Source: an uncultured Burkholderiales bacterium (GTDB taxonomy: Bacteria; Pseudomonadota; Gammaproteobacteria; Burkholderiales; Burkholderiaceae_C). Taken from it: a stretch of 64,000 bases of DNA. Of this stretch, positions 29,403-40,318 are shown piece by piece. The stretch covers positions 124,001 through 188,000 of the forward strand of contig CAISMH010000017.1 of assembly GCA_903886485.1 (NCBI GenBank), given 5' to 3'. The notes beneath the pieces were generated by a model, which saw nothing but the letters and a program-made list of their open reading frames with translations, did no database searches and was not told the origin of the DNA. Each line of letters starts with the position of its first letter. Position 1 is the first letter of the stretch. Made by a program: the position numbers and the translations under genes.

Positions 29403-30283
29403 ACAATATGCGGCGCAAGATTTGCCAGTCCTTGGGTGCGCTGTTTGGCGCAACGAGCTTGGTTGCCTGTGCGCAGCCTGAAGTGAAGAAGCCTGAGTGC
29501 AGCTACACCGAAGATGAACAGAGACGTATGGGGAAATTTAAAGGGGTGAACGGGTATGAACTTTGGGTCAGTATCTTTGCAAGAGTTCCTTCGTCTCGCG
29601 GACTCTACTGCAAAGTTGTGACTGATACCGGTCGCATACTCTCTCAAGGCATAGGCATTCGAACTGCAGAAGGGGGGCACCCTCCTAAAGCAATACGCGC
29701 GACTCTCCTCGACGACACAGATGCCAATTGGAAAGATATACAGCCTGTCATTGTTGGAGACTGGATTGCCCCCGTTGCTGACCGCATCCCTGACGAGTTG
29801 CTTGACGACCTTCGCCGTGACCCCAGAGGCATGCTGCGCATCAAGATCAGGTTGCACCGAGAAGGCGTCTTGCTAGGTTGGGACATTGAGCGCAGGCCCA
29901 ATCCGTGGCAGTTGCCACAAGAGGAGTGGTTTGCTGGTGGTGTTTCACGCGTCCCACAACCGGCATGGACCCACACGGGCGGCGACTTTAAGGAAGCTCG
30001 ATCTGCCGAGTACGTGTGGGAGGGTTCTGGCTTCAAAGGCTTGCCAGCCAACATTCCCCCGTATAGCCCCGAGATTCGCTGGAAAAGGCCTTGGCGTTAT
30101 GACAACTTGATCGCTATGCCCAGTGCTGAATCATTGGGCGGCGTCGTCCCAAAACAATGGGCGGAACAAGGGCTATACATTGCCAATGTCAAGGACCACT
30201 TGGGTAACTACAGAGGCGTCCTGAAAGAAAAAGGCTGGTACATCCATCCCAAGACGGGCCAACGGATCGAGACAGATTTTTAA
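29399..30283 (+). CDS. putative lipoprotein, DUF2931-like
   Basis: A 294-aa exported protein with a lipobox SLVAC at residues 20-24 (C24). The middle part (PKAIRATLLDDTDANW, then RIPDELLDDLRRD and a GVLLGWDIER strand) loosely follows the pattern of DUF2931 proteins, a group found among phage and type VI-associated lipoproteins. I am not certain of this. The C-terminus is basic and aromatic (GWYIHPKTGQRIETDF). It forms a small unit with the preceding lipoprotein gene. No effector, vgrG or rhs gene lies nearby. Confidence 0.6.
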   Translation: MNNMRRKICQSLGALFGATSLVACAQPEVKKPECSYTEDEQRRMGKFKGVNGYELWVSIFARVPSSRGLYCKVVTDTGRILSQGIGIRTAEGGHPPKAIRATLLDDTDANWKDIQPVIVGDWIAPVADRIPDELLDDLRRDPRGMLRIKIRLHREGVLLGWDIERRPNPWQLPQEEWFAGGVSRVPQPAWTHTGGDFKEARSAEYVWEGSGFKGLPANIPPYSPEIRWKRPWRYDNLIAMPSAESLGGVVPKQWAEQGLYIANVKDHLGNYRGVLKEKGWYIHPKTGQRIETDF

Positions 30284-30527
30284 GCAATGTCTCAGTTGCG
30301 CGGATTTAAGCGAAGTGTGAGCTGTCAAGCCGTCTGGCGCTACGCCTACGACAGCGCCCTTTGTGGATTGCATTTGGCTTTGCGCAGGCCAATACCCCTA
30401 AAGCCCGATAGCCGACAGCCCCAAGCTCTGTAAGTGCTCTCGGGCTCTCACAGGCGCGTCACCAACACCCCTACGGTAAAATCAGGGCTTATTTCGCGCC
30501 CCCATTGCGCCTAGCGCACACCACACC

Positions 30528-33500
30528 ATGAATGCACCCACCTCGCTGAACCACTTGCTCGCCACGGCCGAAGAAAGCCCGCGACTGCGCGAAATCCCCT
30601 ACAACTACACCTCGTTTTCGGACCGAGAAATTGTGTTGCGTTTGCTGGGCAGTGAGGCTTGGGAGTTGCTGTTGCGATTGCGCCAAGAGCGCCGCACAGG
30701 CCGTTCGGCCCGCATGTTGTACGAGGTGCTGGGCGATATTTGGGTGGTGCAGCGCAACCCGTATTTGCAAGACGATTTGCTGGACAACCCCAAGCGCCGC
30801 CACCAGTTGGTCGAGGCCTTGCACCACCGTTTGGGCGAGGTCGAGCAGCGCCGCACGCCCACGGTGGATACCGAGCGCGATGCGATGGTGGGGCAGTTGT
30901 TGCAGGCGGCCAGTCAGGCGATTGAAGCCTTTAGCATGCAGTTTGACGCGATTGCCGCTTTGCGTAAAAAAGCGGCACGTTTGCTGAAGAAGCACACGGC
31001 GCACGACAACATCAAGTTTGACGGGCTTTCACGTGTGAGCCACGTGACCGATGCGACCGACTGGCGCGTGGAATATCCCTTTGTGGTGCTGACGCCCGAC
31101 ACCGAGGAAGAAATGGCGGGTTTGGTTAAGGGCTGTATTGACTTGGGTTTGACGATTGTTCCGCGTGGTGGTGGCACGGGTTACACGGGTGGGGCGATTC
31201 CACTCACTTGGAAGAGTGCGGTCATCAATACCGAAAAGCTCGAAGCCATGACCGAGGTGGAACTGGTGGATTTGCCGGGCGTGGCGCACAAGGTGCCGAC
31301 CATTTACACCGAAGCGGGTGTGGTGACGCAGCGCGTGGCCGATGCGGCTGAGCGTGGTGGTTTTGTGTTTGCGGTCGACCCCACGTCTGCCGAGGCGTCG
31401 TGCATTGGCGGCAACATTGCCATGAACGCGGGTGGCAAAAAAGCCGTGCTGTGGGGGACTGCGCTGGACAATTTGGCGAGCTGGCGCATGGTGACGCCTG
31501 ATGCGCAGTGGCTGGACGTGATTCGCGTGGACCACAACCTCGGCAAGATTCACGATGCCGAAATGGCGAGTTTTGAGCTGAAGTACTACCAAGCGGACGG
31601 CAAAACTTTCATTCGCCAAGAGCGCCTCGATATTCCGGGCAAGTCGTTCCGAAAAGAGGGCTTGGGCAAGGATGTGACCGACAAGTTTCTCAGTGGTTTG
31701 CCCGGTGTGCAAAAAGAGGGCTGCGATGGTTTGATCACCAGCGCCCGCTGGATTGTTCACCGCATGCCCGCGCACACACGCACGGTGTGCATGGAGTTTT
31801 TTGGCAATGCCAAAGACGCGGTGCCTAGCATTGTGGAAATCAAAGACTATATGTTTGCCGAGCAAAAGCGCAGTGGCGTGTTGCTGGCGGGTTTGGAGCA
31901 TTTGGACGACCGCTATTTGCGTGCGGTGGGTTATGCCACCAAGAGCAAACGCGGCGGTTTGCCCAAGATGCTGTTGATTGGTGACATTGCGGGTGACGAT
32001 GCCGAAGAGGTGGCGCGCGTGACCTCTGAGGTCTCACGCATGGCTAACACGCGCAGTGGCGAGTGTTTTGTGGCGGTGAGCCCAGAGGCGCGTAAAAAGT
32101 TTTGGCTCGACCGCAAGCGCACCGCGGCGATCAGTCGCCACACCAATGCGTTCAAGGTCAACGAAGATGTGGTGATTCCTTTACCCCGCATGGCCGAGTA
32201 CACGGACGGTATCGAGCGCATCAACATTGAGTTGAGTTTGCGCAACAAGCTCGAACTCTGCGACGCGCTGGAAGATTTCTTTGCCAAAGGTCATTTGCCT
32301 TTGGGCAAGTCTGACGACGCTGCCGAGATTCCCACGCCTGAGTTGTTGGAAGACCGTGTGCAACAAGCCCGCTCACTCATTGGTGAGGTGCGTGGTCTGT
32401 GGCAGCAGTGGCTGAATGAGTGCGATGCGTTGTTCCCTCAGTTGCAAGACCACAGCTTGCGCGCGAGCTGGAAAACGCAAATTCGTGCGCAGTTGCAAAA
32501 CATTTTCACGGGCGCGCAACTCGCCCCCATCTTGGATGAGTGCAATGCCATTCACCAGCGCGTGCTCAAGGGCCGTGTGTGGGTGGCGCTGCACATGCAC
32601 GCTGGTGACGGCAATGTGCATACCAACATTCCTGTCAACAGCGACAACTACGCCATGCTGCAAACCGCGCATGAGGCGGTGGCACGCATCATGGTGCTGG
32701 CGCGTTCGCTCGACGGGGTGATTTCGGGAGAGCATGGCATTGGCATCACCAAGCTTGAGTTTTTGACCGATGCAGAGTTGCAACCGTTTGCCGACTACAA
32801 GGCCAAGGTGGACCCAGAAGGGCGTTTCAACAAGGGCAAGTTGCTGCGCAACCAAGACATTGACACATCTTTGCGCCACGCCGATTTGAGTCAAGCCTAC
32901 ACGCCGAGCTTTGGCTTGATGGGCCACGAGTCGCTCATCATGCAGCAGTCCGACATTGGGGCGATTGCGGCGAGTGTGAAAGACTGCTTGCGTTGCGGCA
33001 AGTGCAAGCCGGTGTGCGCCACGCACGTGCCACGCGCAAATTTGCTCTACAGCCCACGCAACAAAATTTTGGCCACGTCGCTGTTGGTGGAGGCCTTTTT
33101 GTACGAGGAGCAAACCCGTCGTGGGGTGTCGATCAAACACTGGCAAGAGTTTGAAGACGTGGCTGACCACTGCACGGTGTGCCACAAGTGCTTGTCGCCT
33201 TGCCCTGTGAAGATTGACTTTGGCGATGTGTCCATGAACATGCGCAACTTGTTGCGCAAGATGGGGCAAAAGAGTTTCCGTCCCGGCAATGCGGCGGCGA
33301 TGTTCATGCTGAATGCGACCAATCCCGAGACCATTAAGTTTGCGCGCAGCGCGATGGTGGGCGTGGGCATGAAGCTGCAGCGCTTCGCGCACGATGCCTT
33401 GGGTGTGGTGGCGCGCATGCAAACCAAAGCACCACCCGCTTCGGTGGGGACGGCGCCGATCAAAGAGCAGGTGATTCACTTCATCAACAAAAAAATGCCG

Positions 33501-34400
33501 GGCAATTTGCCCAAGAAAACCGCACGCGCTTTGTTGGACATTGAAGACAAGGACTACGTGCCTATCATTCGCGACCCCAAGACCACCACGTCTGAGACGG
33601 AGGCCGTGTTTTATTTCCCCGGTTGCGGCTCGGAGCGTTTGTTTAGCCAAGTGGGTTTGGCGACGCAAGCGATGTTGTGGCATGCAGGGGTGCAAACGGT
33701 GCTGCCACCCGGTTACCTGTGCTGCGGTTATCCGCAAAAAGGCTCGGGTCAGTTTGACAAGGCCGAGAAGATGATCACGGACAACCGCGTGTTGTTCCAC
33801 CGCGTGGCCAACACGTTGAACTACCTCGACATCAAAACGGTGGTGGTGAGTTGCGGGACGTGCTTTGATCAGTTGCAGGGTTACGAGTTCGACAAAATTT
33901 TCCCCGGCTGCCGCATTGTCGACATTCACGAGTTCTTGCTGGAGAAAGACATCAAACTCAGCGCCGCGCAACAAGCGGGGTATTTGTTCCACGACCCCTG
34001 CCACAGCCCCATGAAGCAGCAAGACCCGATGAAAACGGTCAAGGCTTTGGTGGGCGATCAAGTGGTCAAGAGTGAACGCTGCTGCGGCGAGTCTGGCACC
34101 TTGGGTGTGACACGCCCTGACATTGCCACCCAAGTGCGTTTCCGCAAAGAAGCCGAGTTGCAAAAGGACGAGTCCGCTTTGCGCGCCATGACGGGTGAGG
34201 CCAAAGGGGATATGAAAATTCTCACCAGTTGCCCCAGTTGCTTGCAGGGCTTGAGCCGCTACGGTGACGACTTGCAAAACGGGCTGCTCGAGGCCGATTA
34301 CATCGTGGTGGAGATGGCGCGCAAGATTTTGGGCGAGCAGTGGATGCCCGAGTATGTGGCCCAAGCCAATGCCGGTGGCATTGAGCGCGTGTTGGTTTAA
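30528..34400 (+). CDS. FAD-linked oxidoreductase fused to Fe-S / CCG domains, with DUF3683 N-terminus
   Basis: A 1290-aa fused oxidoreductase of the D-2-hydroxyacid (D-2-hydroxyglutarate or D-lactate) dehydrogenase kind. Order: DUF3683 N-terminal region (1-150), FAD-binding fold ([16 protein letters not shown], about 205-220), FAD-linked oxidase C domain ([11 protein letters not shown]), two 4Fe-4S motifs ([11 protein letters not shown] and [14 protein letters not shown], about 820-890), and a C-terminal region with two cysteine-rich CCG units (PGCGSERLF...[15 protein letters not shown]...CCGESGTLG). Electrons probably go from the hydroxyacid through FAD and Fe-S to the quinone pool. It precedes DUF971 and ubiE. 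Confidence 0.85.
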   Translation: MNAPTSLNHLLATAEESPRLREIPYNYTSFSDREIVLRLLGSEAWELLLRLRQERRTGRSARMLYEVLGDIWVVQRNPYLQDDLLDNPKRRHQLVEALHHRLGEVEQRRTPTVDTERDAMVGQLLQAASQAIEAFSMQFDAIAALRKKAARLLKKHTAHDNIKFDGLSRVSHVTDATDWRVEYPFVVLTPDTEEEMAGLVKGCIDLGLTIVPRGGGTGYTGGAIPLTWKSAVINTEKLEAMTEVELVDLPGVAHKVPTIYTEAGVVTQRVADAAERGGFVFAVDPTSAEASCIGGNIAMNAGGKKAVLWGTALDNLASWRMVTPDAQWLDVIRVDHNLGKIHDAEMASFELKYYQADGKTFIRQERLDIPGKSFRKEGLGKDVTDKFLSGLPGVQKEGCDGLITSARWIVHRMPAHTRTVCMEFFGNAKDAVPSIVEIKDYMFAEQKRSGVLLAGLEHLDDRYLRAVGYATKSKRGGLPKMLLIGDIAGDDAEEVARVTSEVSRMANTRSGECFVAVSPEARKKFWLDRKRTAAISRHTNAFKVNEDVVIPLPRMAEYTDGIERINIELSLRNKLELCDALEDFFAKGHLPLGKSDDAAEIPTPELLEDRVQQARSLIGEVRGLWQQWLNECDALFPQLQDHSLRASWKTQIRAQLQNIFTGAQLAPILDECNAIHQRVLKGRVWVALHMHAGDGNVHTNIPVNSDNYAMLQTAHEAVARIMVLARSLDGVISGEHGIGITKLEFLTDAELQPFADYKAKVDPEGRFNKGKLLRNQDIDTSLRHADLSQAYTPSFGLMGHESLIMQQSDIGAIAASVKDCLRCGKCKPVCATHVPRANLLYSPRNKILATSLLVEAFLYEEQTRRGVSIKHWQEFEDVADHCTVCHKCLSPCPVKIDFGDVSMNMRNLLRKMGQKSFRPGNAAAMFMLNATNPETIKFARSAMVGVGMKLQRFAHDALGVVARMQTKAPPASVGTAPIKEQVIHFINKKMPGNLPKKTARALLDIEDKDYVPIIRDPKTTTSETEAVFYFPGCGSERLFSQVGLATQAMLWHAGVQTVLPPGYLCCGYPQKGSGQFDKAEKMITDNRVLFHRVANTLNYLDIKTVVVSCGTCFDQLQGYEFDKIFPGCRIVDIHEFLLEKDIKLSAAQQAGYLFHDPCHSPMKQQDPMKTVKALVGDQVVKSERCCGESGTLGVTRPDIATQVRFRKEAELQKDESALRAMTGEAKGDMKILTSCPSCLQGLSRYGDDLQNGLLEADYIVVEMARKILGEQWMPEYVAQANAGGIERVLV

Positions 34401-34414
34401 CCCACAAGGACATC

Positions 34415-34834
34415 ATGGCTGGCTTGCAAAAAAACACCCCCGCGCCCCAAGACATCACGGTGCATGGCGCCTCGCGTGTGTTGGAAGTCAGTTTTGCCGA
34501 TGGCGCGTGTTTTCGTATTCCGTTTGAGTTGATGCGCGTCTACAGCCCTTCGGCCGAAGTGCAGGGCCACGGGCCGGGCCAAGAGGTGTTGCAAACGGGC
34601 AAGCGCTTGGTGGATTTGGAGGGTTTAGAGCCCGTGGGTAATTACGCGATCAAGCCTACTTTCAGTGACGGTCACGACAGCGGCTTGTTCACATGGGAAT
34701 ACCTGTACTTTTTGGGCTCTGAGCAAGACCAACTCTGGGCCGATTACGAGCGCCGCCTCAAAGAGGCTGGGACCGACCGCGACGCGGCCATGCCTGAGAA
34801 GGGCGGCGCGGGCTGTAGCAGCCACGCGCATTGA
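34415..34834 (+). CDS. DUF971 family protein
   Basis: A 139-aa protein of the DUF971 (gamma-butyrobetaine hydroxylase-like N-terminal) family. Typical segments are [28 protein letters not shown] and [23 protein letters not shown]. The C-terminus ends in a small motif [10 protein letters not shown] that could bind metal. The gene lies between the FAD oxidoreductase and ubiE, with ubiE starting within 5-14 bp, an arrangement common in betaproteobacteria. Members near Fe-S genes have been linked to cluster proteins; no function is assigned here. Confidence 0.88.
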   Translation: MAGLQKNTPAPQDITVHGASRVLEVSFADGACFRIPFELMRVYSPSAEVQGHGPGQEVLQTGKRLVDLEGLEPVGNYAIKPTFSDGHDSGLFTWEYLYFLGSEQDQLWADYERRLKEAGTDRDAAMPEKGGAGCSSHAH

Positions 34835-34847
34835 TACCATGACCCAT

Positions 34848-35579
34848 ATGAGCAGCACCCATTTCGGTTTCAAAACCGTTGACGAAAAAGAAAAAGCCAA
34901 ACACGTGCGTGGCGTGTTTGATTCCGTGGCGTCCAAATACGACGTGATGAATGACCTCATGTCTGCCGGTTTGCACCGCGTGTGGAAACGCTACACCGTC
35001 ATGGTGGCCGATTTGCGCGAAGGCTCGCAAGTGCTGGATATCGCAGGTGGTACGGGCGACTTGTCCATGGCCTTTGCCAAGAAGGTGGGCAAAACGGGCT
35101 GCGTCGTTCACACCGACATCAACGAAGCCATGCTGCGCACAGGGCGTGACCGTTTGCTCGATCACGGCATGGTCTTGCCCACTTTGGTGTGCGATGCCGA
35201 AAAGTTACCTTTCTCCGACAACCACTTTGACGTGGTGAGTGTGGCTTTTGGTTTGCGCAACATGACGCACAAAGACGTGGCTTTGCGCGAGATGTGCCGC
35301 GTGCTCAAGCCCCAAGGCAAGCTGCTGGTGTTGGAGTTTTCCAAAGTGGCCAAGCCTCTTGAAAAAGCGTACGACTGGTATTCCTTCAACATCTTGCCCA
35401 AGCTCGGTCAAATGATTGCGGGTGATGCCTCGAGTTACCAATATTTGGCGGAGTCGATTCGCATGCACCCGGGGCAGGAAGAATTGAAATCCCTCATGAA
35501 ACAAAATGGCTTTGGCCATGTGGATTTTCACAACATGAGCGCAGGTGTGGTGGCACTTCATGTTGGAATTAAGTGCTGA
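34848..35579 (+). CDS. ubiE: ubiquinone/menaquinone C-methyltransferase UbiE
   Basis: UbiE adds the C-methyl group to the ubiquinone ring (and to demethylmenaquinone). The 243-aa protein has [36 protein letters not shown] at the N-terminus, SAM motif [13 protein letters not shown], and [12 protein letters not shown], all family hallmarks. ATG 34848 or 34839 is the start; an upstream frame to 34665 is spurious because it lies inside DUF971. It opens a ubiquinone gene run (ubiE, ubiJ, ubiB). Confidence 0.95.
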   Translation: MSSTHFGFKTVDEKEKAKHVRGVFDSVASKYDVMNDLMSAGLHRVWKRYTVMVADLREGSQVLDIAGGTGDLSMAFAKKVGKTGCVVHTDINEAMLRTGRDRLLDHGMVLPTLVCDAEKLPFSDNHFDVVSVAFGLRNMTHKDVALREMCRVLKPQGKLLVLEFSKVAKPLEKAYDWYSFNILPKLGQMIAGDASSYQYLAESIRMHPGQEELKSLMKQNGFGHVDFHNMSAGVVALHVGIKC

Positions 35580-35606
35580 TGAGTAACGACCCTGGGAGAT
35601 GACGCA

Positions 35607-36554
35607 ATGAAAAAACTTTTGACAGCCCTATTTGTGGTGGCTATGGCTTTTGCCACGATGCATGCTGAGGCCGCCAAACGTTTAGGCGGTGGCAAGTCGA
35701 TGGGCCAACAGTCCAGCCATGTGACGCAGCGTGAAGCTGCCAAGCCTGCGCCTGCTGCCACCCCCAATGCCGCACCCAATGCCGCACCAACGGCGGCCCC
35801 ACACGCACCTGCTGCGGCACCTGCGCCTGCCCCTAGTCGCTTCGGTGGCATGGGCGGCATGTTGGGCGGCTTGGCGGCGGGTTTGGGCCTTGCTTGGTTG
35901 GCGCACTCGATGGGTCTTGGTGCTGAGTTTGGTCAATTCTTGATGTTTGCTTTCTTGGCCTTGATCGTCATGATGGTGATCGGTGCCCTCATGCGTCGTC
36001 GCCAGCCAGAGGCTGCCAACGCAAGTCCCTACGCTTTTGAAGGCGCTGGTGCGATGAGCCCCGGCACCTTGCCTCAGTACGACCCCAAGAATGTGGGCAA
36101 CGATTCTTCGGCCCGTCCCGTGGACACGCAAACTGACTTTGCATTGAGTGGCGCCCAAACGTGGGGCATTCCTTCTGACTTCGACACCGCTGGCTTTGTC
36201 AGCGCTGCCAAGCAAAACTTCATGACCTTGCAGCAAGCTTGGGACCGCTCAGACATCGCCTCACTGCGCATGATGATGACCGACACCATGCTGGAAGAAA
36301 TCAAATCCCAGTTGGCCGAGCGCGAAGCCACCTCCCATGGCCAAGCCAATCACACCGAGGTGGTCATGCTCGACGCACACCTGTTGGGCATTGAGGATGT
36401 CGGCACCAGCTACATGGCCAGTGTGGAGTTCTCGGGCCTCATTCGTGAGGAGCCTTCTTCTGGCCCCACCCCGTTCCGCGAAGTCTGGAACATGACCAAG
36501 CCTAAAGATGGCAGCTTGGGCTGGTTGGTCGCAGGCGTGCAAGCCTTGCAATAA
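35607..36554 (+). CDS. Tim44-like domain membrane protein
   Basis: A 315-aa protein with a signal peptide (1-22, ending HAEA), a Pro/Ala-rich periplasmic linker (about 45-75), a glycine-rich turn (FGGMGGMLGGLAAGLGL), one or two membrane helices (95-130), and a Tim44-like C-terminal domain (about 180-313, with FVSAAKQNFMTLQQAWDRSDIASLRMMMTD). Tim44-like bacterial proteins sit next to ubiquinone genes in many betaproteobacteria, but their role is unsettled. It lies between ubiE and ubiJ. Confidence 0.85.
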   Translation: MKKLLTALFVVAMAFATMHAEAAKRLGGGKSMGQQSSHVTQREAAKPAPAATPNAAPNAAPTAAPHAPAAAPAPAPSRFGGMGGMLGGLAAGLGLAWLAHSMGLGAEFGQFLMFAFLALIVMMVIGALMRRRQPEAANASPYAFEGAGAMSPGTLPQYDPKNVGNDSSARPVDTQTDFALSGAQTWGIPSDFDTAGFVSAAKQNFMTLQQAWDRSDIASLRMMMTDTMLEEIKSQLAEREATSHGQANHTEVVMLDAHLLGIEDVGTSYMASVEFSGLIREEPSSGPTPFREVWNMTKPKDGSLGWLVAGVQALQ

Positions 36555-36613
36555 ACCTGCAAGAAATCGGGGTGTCCTCAGGAGGGCTCCCAAACAAGGA
36601 ATAATTGGGGACT

Positions 36614-37183
36614 ATGGCAACACAGTCCCCTTTTTCTTGGTTGGCCGATGCAGCAGACACGCTGCGCGCCAAACTCCCCGCAGACCTTCCCGCTTCATTC
36701 ACACCACCCGCATGGGTGGTGTCTGAGGTGCAGCAACGCGTGGTGCTCTTTTTGAACCATGTGCTCATGCAAGAGCCCGCGGCCCGTGACCGTTTGCAGC
36801 GCCAAAAGGGGCGTCAAGTGCAAGTGTGTTGGCGCGACCAAGTGTTTCAATGCGCCTTCACGCCCGCAGGCTTGGTGGAGTTCATCACCCCCGAGGCGGG
36901 TGCCAAAGCGGCCGACCTCGTGTTGCGCGTGAACGAGCCTTCGCCCTTTGAATTGGTCAAGACCGTGTTGCAAGGCGACAAGCCCGCCATTCGCATTGAA
37001 GGCGATGTGCAGTTGGCCGCCGAGGTCAATTGGCTGATTGACCATGTGCGCTGGGACCCAGAAGAAGACCTGGCCCGACTCATTGGCGATGCGCCCGCCC
37101 ACACCTTGGTGCAAACCGCCAAGCGTGCGGTGGATGCGTTGCGCAGCTTTGTGCAGCAACAGGCGCAGAAGGTCGCGCCATGA
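36614..37183 (+). CDS. ubiJ: ubiquinone biosynthesis accessory factor UbiJ (SCP2 domain)
   Basis: UbiJ binds ubiquinone precursors through a sterol-carrier-protein-2 fold and helps assemble the Ubi complex. The 189-aa protein has the SCP2 core ([34 protein letters not shown]) and a C-terminal helix rich in Gln. ATG 36614 is used. Its stop overlaps the start of ubiB by 4 bp, indicating coupled translation with its functional partner. Confidence 0.9.
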   Translation: MATQSPFSWLADAADTLRAKLPADLPASFTPPAWVVSEVQQRVVLFLNHVLMQEPAARDRLQRQKGRQVQVCWRDQVFQCAFTPAGLVEFITPEAGAKAADLVLRVNEPSPFELVKTVLQGDKPAIRIEGDVQLAAEVNWLIDHVRWDPEEDLARLIGDAPAHTLVQTAKRAVDALRSFVQQQAQKVAP

Positions 37184-38751
37184 TGACCCGTCTGCTGCGG
37201 GGCATCTACATCGTTCTGATCGTCTTGCGTTTCGGACTGGACGAGCTGGTGCTCACCAGTTTTCAAAAGCCGGGCTTGCGTTTGTTGGCGCGCATTGTGT
37301 CGATCGGACGCGATTTGTCGGCACCCCGCGGCCAGCGTTTGCGTGAAGCCCTAGAACACCTCGGGCCGATTTTTGTGAAGTTTGGTCAAGTGCTGTCGAC
37401 GCGTCGCGATTTGTTGCCACCAGACATTGCCGATGAGTTGGCCTTGCTGCAAGACCGTGTGCCACCGTTTCCATCGAATGCGGCTGTGGCCATCATCGAG
37501 CGTGCGTTTGGTCGACCACTCAAAGACATTTTTGTGGACTTCACACACCAGCCCGTGGCCAGTGCCTCGATCGCGCAGGTTCACTTTGCGGTGATCCAAG
37601 ACCGCCACGGGGTCACCCGTGAGGTGGCGGTCAAAGTGTTGCGCCCGGGCATGTTGACCGTGATCGACAAAGACCTGAGCCTCATGCGCATGATGGCCGG
37701 TTGGGTGGACCGCCTCAGTGCCGATGGCAAACGCTTGAAGCCCCGCGAGGTGGTGGCGGAGTTTGACAAGTACTTGCACGACGAACTCGACTTTGTGCGC
37801 GAAGCCGCCAATGCGGCGCAGCTGCGTCGCAACATGGAAGGCCTCAACCTCGTGTTGATCCCAGAAATGATTTGGGACTTTTGCCACAACGACGTCATCG
37901 TCATGGAGCGCATGAAGGGTGTGCCTATCAGTCAGACGGATCGTTTGCGCCAAGCAGGTGTCGACATTTCCAAACTGGCGCGCGATGGCGTGACCATTTT
38001 CTTCACGCAAGTGTTTCGCGATGGTTTTTTCCACGCCGACATGCACCCCGGCAACATCCAAGTCAGCTTGGAGCCCGCTACCTTTGGTCGCTACATCTCG
38101 CTGGACTTTGGCATTGTGGGCACGCTGACCGAGTTCGACAAAGAGTATTTGGCGCAAAACTTCACCGCCTTCTTCCGTCGCGACTACAAGCGCGTGGCCG
38201 AGTTGCATGTGGAGTCGGGCTGGGTGCCCGCCGATACACGGGTGGATGAGTTGGAGTCCGCCATTCGCGCGGTGTGCGAGCCTTACTTTGACCGTCCGTT
38301 GAAAGAAATCTCACTCGGCATGGTGCTGATGCGTTTGTTCCAAACCTCGCGCCGCTTCAATGTTGAGATTCAGCCGCAACTCGTGTTGTTGCAAAAAACC
38401 TTGCTCAACATCGAAGGCTTGGGCCGCCAGCTCGACCCCGAATTGGATTTGTGGAGCACAGCCAAACCGTTTTTGGAAACGTGGATGCTCGACCAAGTTG
38501 GCCCCAAAAAGTTGTGGGACCAGTTGCGTGCCGAAGCGCCTCGCTACGCCAAGCTCTTGCCTGAGTTGCCGCGTTTGGTGCATGACTTTTTGAAGCACCG
38601 CCAACACAACGGCGGCGCCCAGTTGCAACAACTCATCGAAGAACAACGCCGCACCAACCGCATGTTGCAACGCCTGATGTGGGTGGGCGGTGGTTTCTTA
38701 GGTGGGCTTGTGGCCATGCAGATATGGGTGCGTTTGCACCACTACTTTTAA
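37180..38751 (+). CDS. ubiB: ubiquinone biosynthesis regulatory kinase-like protein UbiB
   Basis: UbiB belongs to the ABC1/ADCK atypical kinase family and is needed for ubiquinone synthesis, probably by ATP-driven release of lipid intermediates. The 523-aa protein has the KxGQ motif [16 protein letters not shown] (about 66-81), the kinase core with VKVLRPG, the catalytic [11 protein letters not shown], and [10 protein letters not shown]-terminal membrane segment follows ([15 protein letters not shown]). It overlaps ubiJ by 4 bp. Confidence 0.95.
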   Translation: MMTRLLRGIYIVLIVLRFGLDELVLTSFQKPGLRLLARIVSIGRDLSAPRGQRLREALEHLGPIFVKFGQVLSTRRDLLPPDIADELALLQDRVPPFPSNAAVAIIERAFGRPLKDIFVDFTHQPVASASIAQVHFAVIQDRHGVTREVAVKVLRPGMLTVIDKDLSLMRMMAGWVDRLSADGKRLKPREVVAEFDKYLHDELDFVREAANAAQLRRNMEGLNLVLIPEMIWDFCHNDVIVMERMKGVPISQTDRLRQAGVDISKLARDGVTIFFTQVFRDGFFHADMHPGNIQVSLEPATFGRYISLDFGIVGTLTEFDKEYLAQNFTAFFRRDYKRVAELHVESGWVPADTRVDELESAIRAVCEPYFDRPLKEISLGMVLMRLFQTSRRFNVEIQPQLVLLQKTLLNIEGLGRQLDPELDLWSTAKPFLETWMLDQVGPKKLWDQLRAEAPRYAKLLPELPRLVHDFLKHRQHNGGAQLQQLIEEQRRTNRMLQRLMWVGGGFLGGLVAMQIWVRLHHYF

Positions 38752-38771
38752 TCACTTTACGGAGTTGACCC

Positions 38772-40217
38772 GTGCTGCTCACACTCGTCATCGTCTATTT
38801 GCTGGTCACCATTGCCATTGGTTTGATGGCGGCCAAGCGCGTTCACAACTCGTCTGATTTCGCCATTGCGGGGCGCCACTTGCCCATGGCCATGATCGTG
38901 ACCACCACGTTTGCCACGTGGTTTGGCTCGGAGACGGTGCTGGGCATCCCCGCCAAGTTTGTGAATGGGGGTTTGCACGGCGTGGTGGAAGACCCGTTTG
39001 GTGCGGGCTTTTGTCTCATCTTTGTGGGGCTGTTTTTTGCGGGCAAGCTCTACCGCATGACGCTGCTCACCATCAGCGACTACTTCCGCGAACGCTACGG
39101 GCGTGTGGTGGAGGTGGTGTGTTCACTCATCATCATGGTCAGCTATCTTGGTTGGGTGTCGGCGCAGGTGACGGCTTTGGGCTTGGTGTTCAACCTCTTG
39201 TCCGATGGCGTGGTCAGCATGGAGCTGGGCATGGTGATTGGCGTGGTGTCGATCTTGGCCTACACCTTGTTTGGTGGCATGTGGTCGGTGGCGATCACCG
39301 ACTTCATTCAAATGATCATCTTGGTGGTGGGTCTGTCGATCTTGGCGGTGTTTGCCGCAGACCAAGCGGGCGGGGCTGACAAGGTGGTGGCCTTGGCCAT
39401 CAGCCAAGACATGTTCAAGTTCTGGCCCGAGCCGAACATGAAAGATATTTTGTTTTTCTTCGCCTCGGCCATCACCATCATGCTGGGCTCTATTCCACAG
39501 CAAGACGTGTTTCAGCGCGTCATGTCGGCCAACAGCATCAAGGCCGCCACGCATGGCCCCGTGATTGGGGGGGTGTGCTACATCTTGTTTGCGTTTGTGC
39601 CCATGTTTTTGGTGGTCAGCGCCATGCTCATCATGCCCGAGCAAGCCGCAGCACTGATGGCCGATGACCCACAAAAAGTGTTGCCCACTTTGGTGATGAC
39701 GCAAATGCCGTTTGTCATGCAGGTGCTGTTCTTTGGCGCGCTGTTGTCAGCCATCAAGTCGTGCGCCTCGGCCACCTTGCTGGCGCCGAGCGTGACCTTC
39801 ACCGAGAACATTTGGCGTCAATTTCACCCGCACCAAAGTGACCAGCAAGAGCTGCGCGCCATGCGCGTGACGGTGTTGGTGTTCAGCATGTTGGTGCTGG
39901 GCTATGCGATTCGCATGCAAGGCACCTCGATTTACGAAATGGTGTCGGGTGCGTACCAAGTGCCGTTGGTGGGTGCGTTTGTGCCACTGACTTTTGGCCT
40001 GTATTGGAAACGTGCCACCACGCAAGGTGCGATCTTTGCCTTGGTGTTGGGCTTGCTCACGTGGGTGCTGTTTTTGGCCACGCCTGCGGGTGACGAGTTT
40101 CCGGCCCAGTTGGCAGGCGTGTTGGCGAGTTTGACGGGCATGGTGCTGGGTTCTTTGGGGCCACAAGCCATTCGCAACAGTCAGGGCAGCCACCATCGCT
40201 TGGTGGGCGCGGTTTAG
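38772..40217 (+). CDS. sodium:solute symporter family transporter
   Basis: A 481-aa secondary transporter of the SSS family with about 13 membrane helices. Typical elements are FAIAGRHLPMAMIVTTTFATWFGSETVLG near the N-terminus and the inner sodium-binding region around PQQDVFQRVMSANS. The substrate cannot be read from sequence; proline, pantothenate or another organic anion are options. The start is GTG 38772 with GGAG upstream. It is 20 bp after ubiB and may be read through from it. Confidence 0.87.
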   Translation: MLLTLVIVYLLVTIAIGLMAAKRVHNSSDFAIAGRHLPMAMIVTTTFATWFGSETVLGIPAKFVNGGLHGVVEDPFGAGFCLIFVGLFFAGKLYRMTLLTISDYFRERYGRVVEVVCSLIIMVSYLGWVSAQVTALGLVFNLLSDGVVSMELGMVIGVVSILAYTLFGGMWSVAITDFIQMIILVVGLSILAVFAADQAGGADKVVALAISQDMFKFWPEPNMKDILFFFASAITIMLGSIPQQDVFQRVMSANSIKAATHGPVIGGVCYILFAFVPMFLVVSAMLIMPEQAAALMADDPQKVLPTLVMTQMPFVMQVLFFGALLSAIKSCASATLLAPSVTFTENIWRQFHPHQSDQQELRAMRVTVLVFSMLVLGYAIRMQGTSIYEMVSGAYQVPLVGAFVPLTFGLYWKRATTQGAIFALVLGLLTWVLFLATPAGDEFPAQLAGVLASLTGMVLGSLGPQAIRNSQGSHHRLVGAV

Positions 40218-40264
40218 GCTGGGCGTTTGTTGGCGCCAAGCGGCGCGAGCGAGGGGGGCTGCCC

Positions 40265-40291
40265 TTGAAATAGGGCTTGGGCGCCTATAAT
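40265..40291 (+). promoter_or_regulatory. sigma-70 promoter for the fmdB-DUF502-aspS run
   Basis: TTGAAA (40265-40270) and a perfect TATAAT (40286-40291) are 15 bp apart, slightly short. The start codon at 40319 leaves a leader of about 20 nt. Confidence 0.5.
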
Positions 40292-40318
40292 TCAGGGTTT
40301 TACCGAACTCTCCTCGCC

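Noticed and set aside
32373..34364. Very long open frame (663 codons) antisense to the FAD/Fe-S oxidoreductase gene
   Set aside because: It lies wholly inside a clear gene, has His/Gln/Arg-rich low-meaning sequence and no family motifs; it reflects codon bias of the sense gene.
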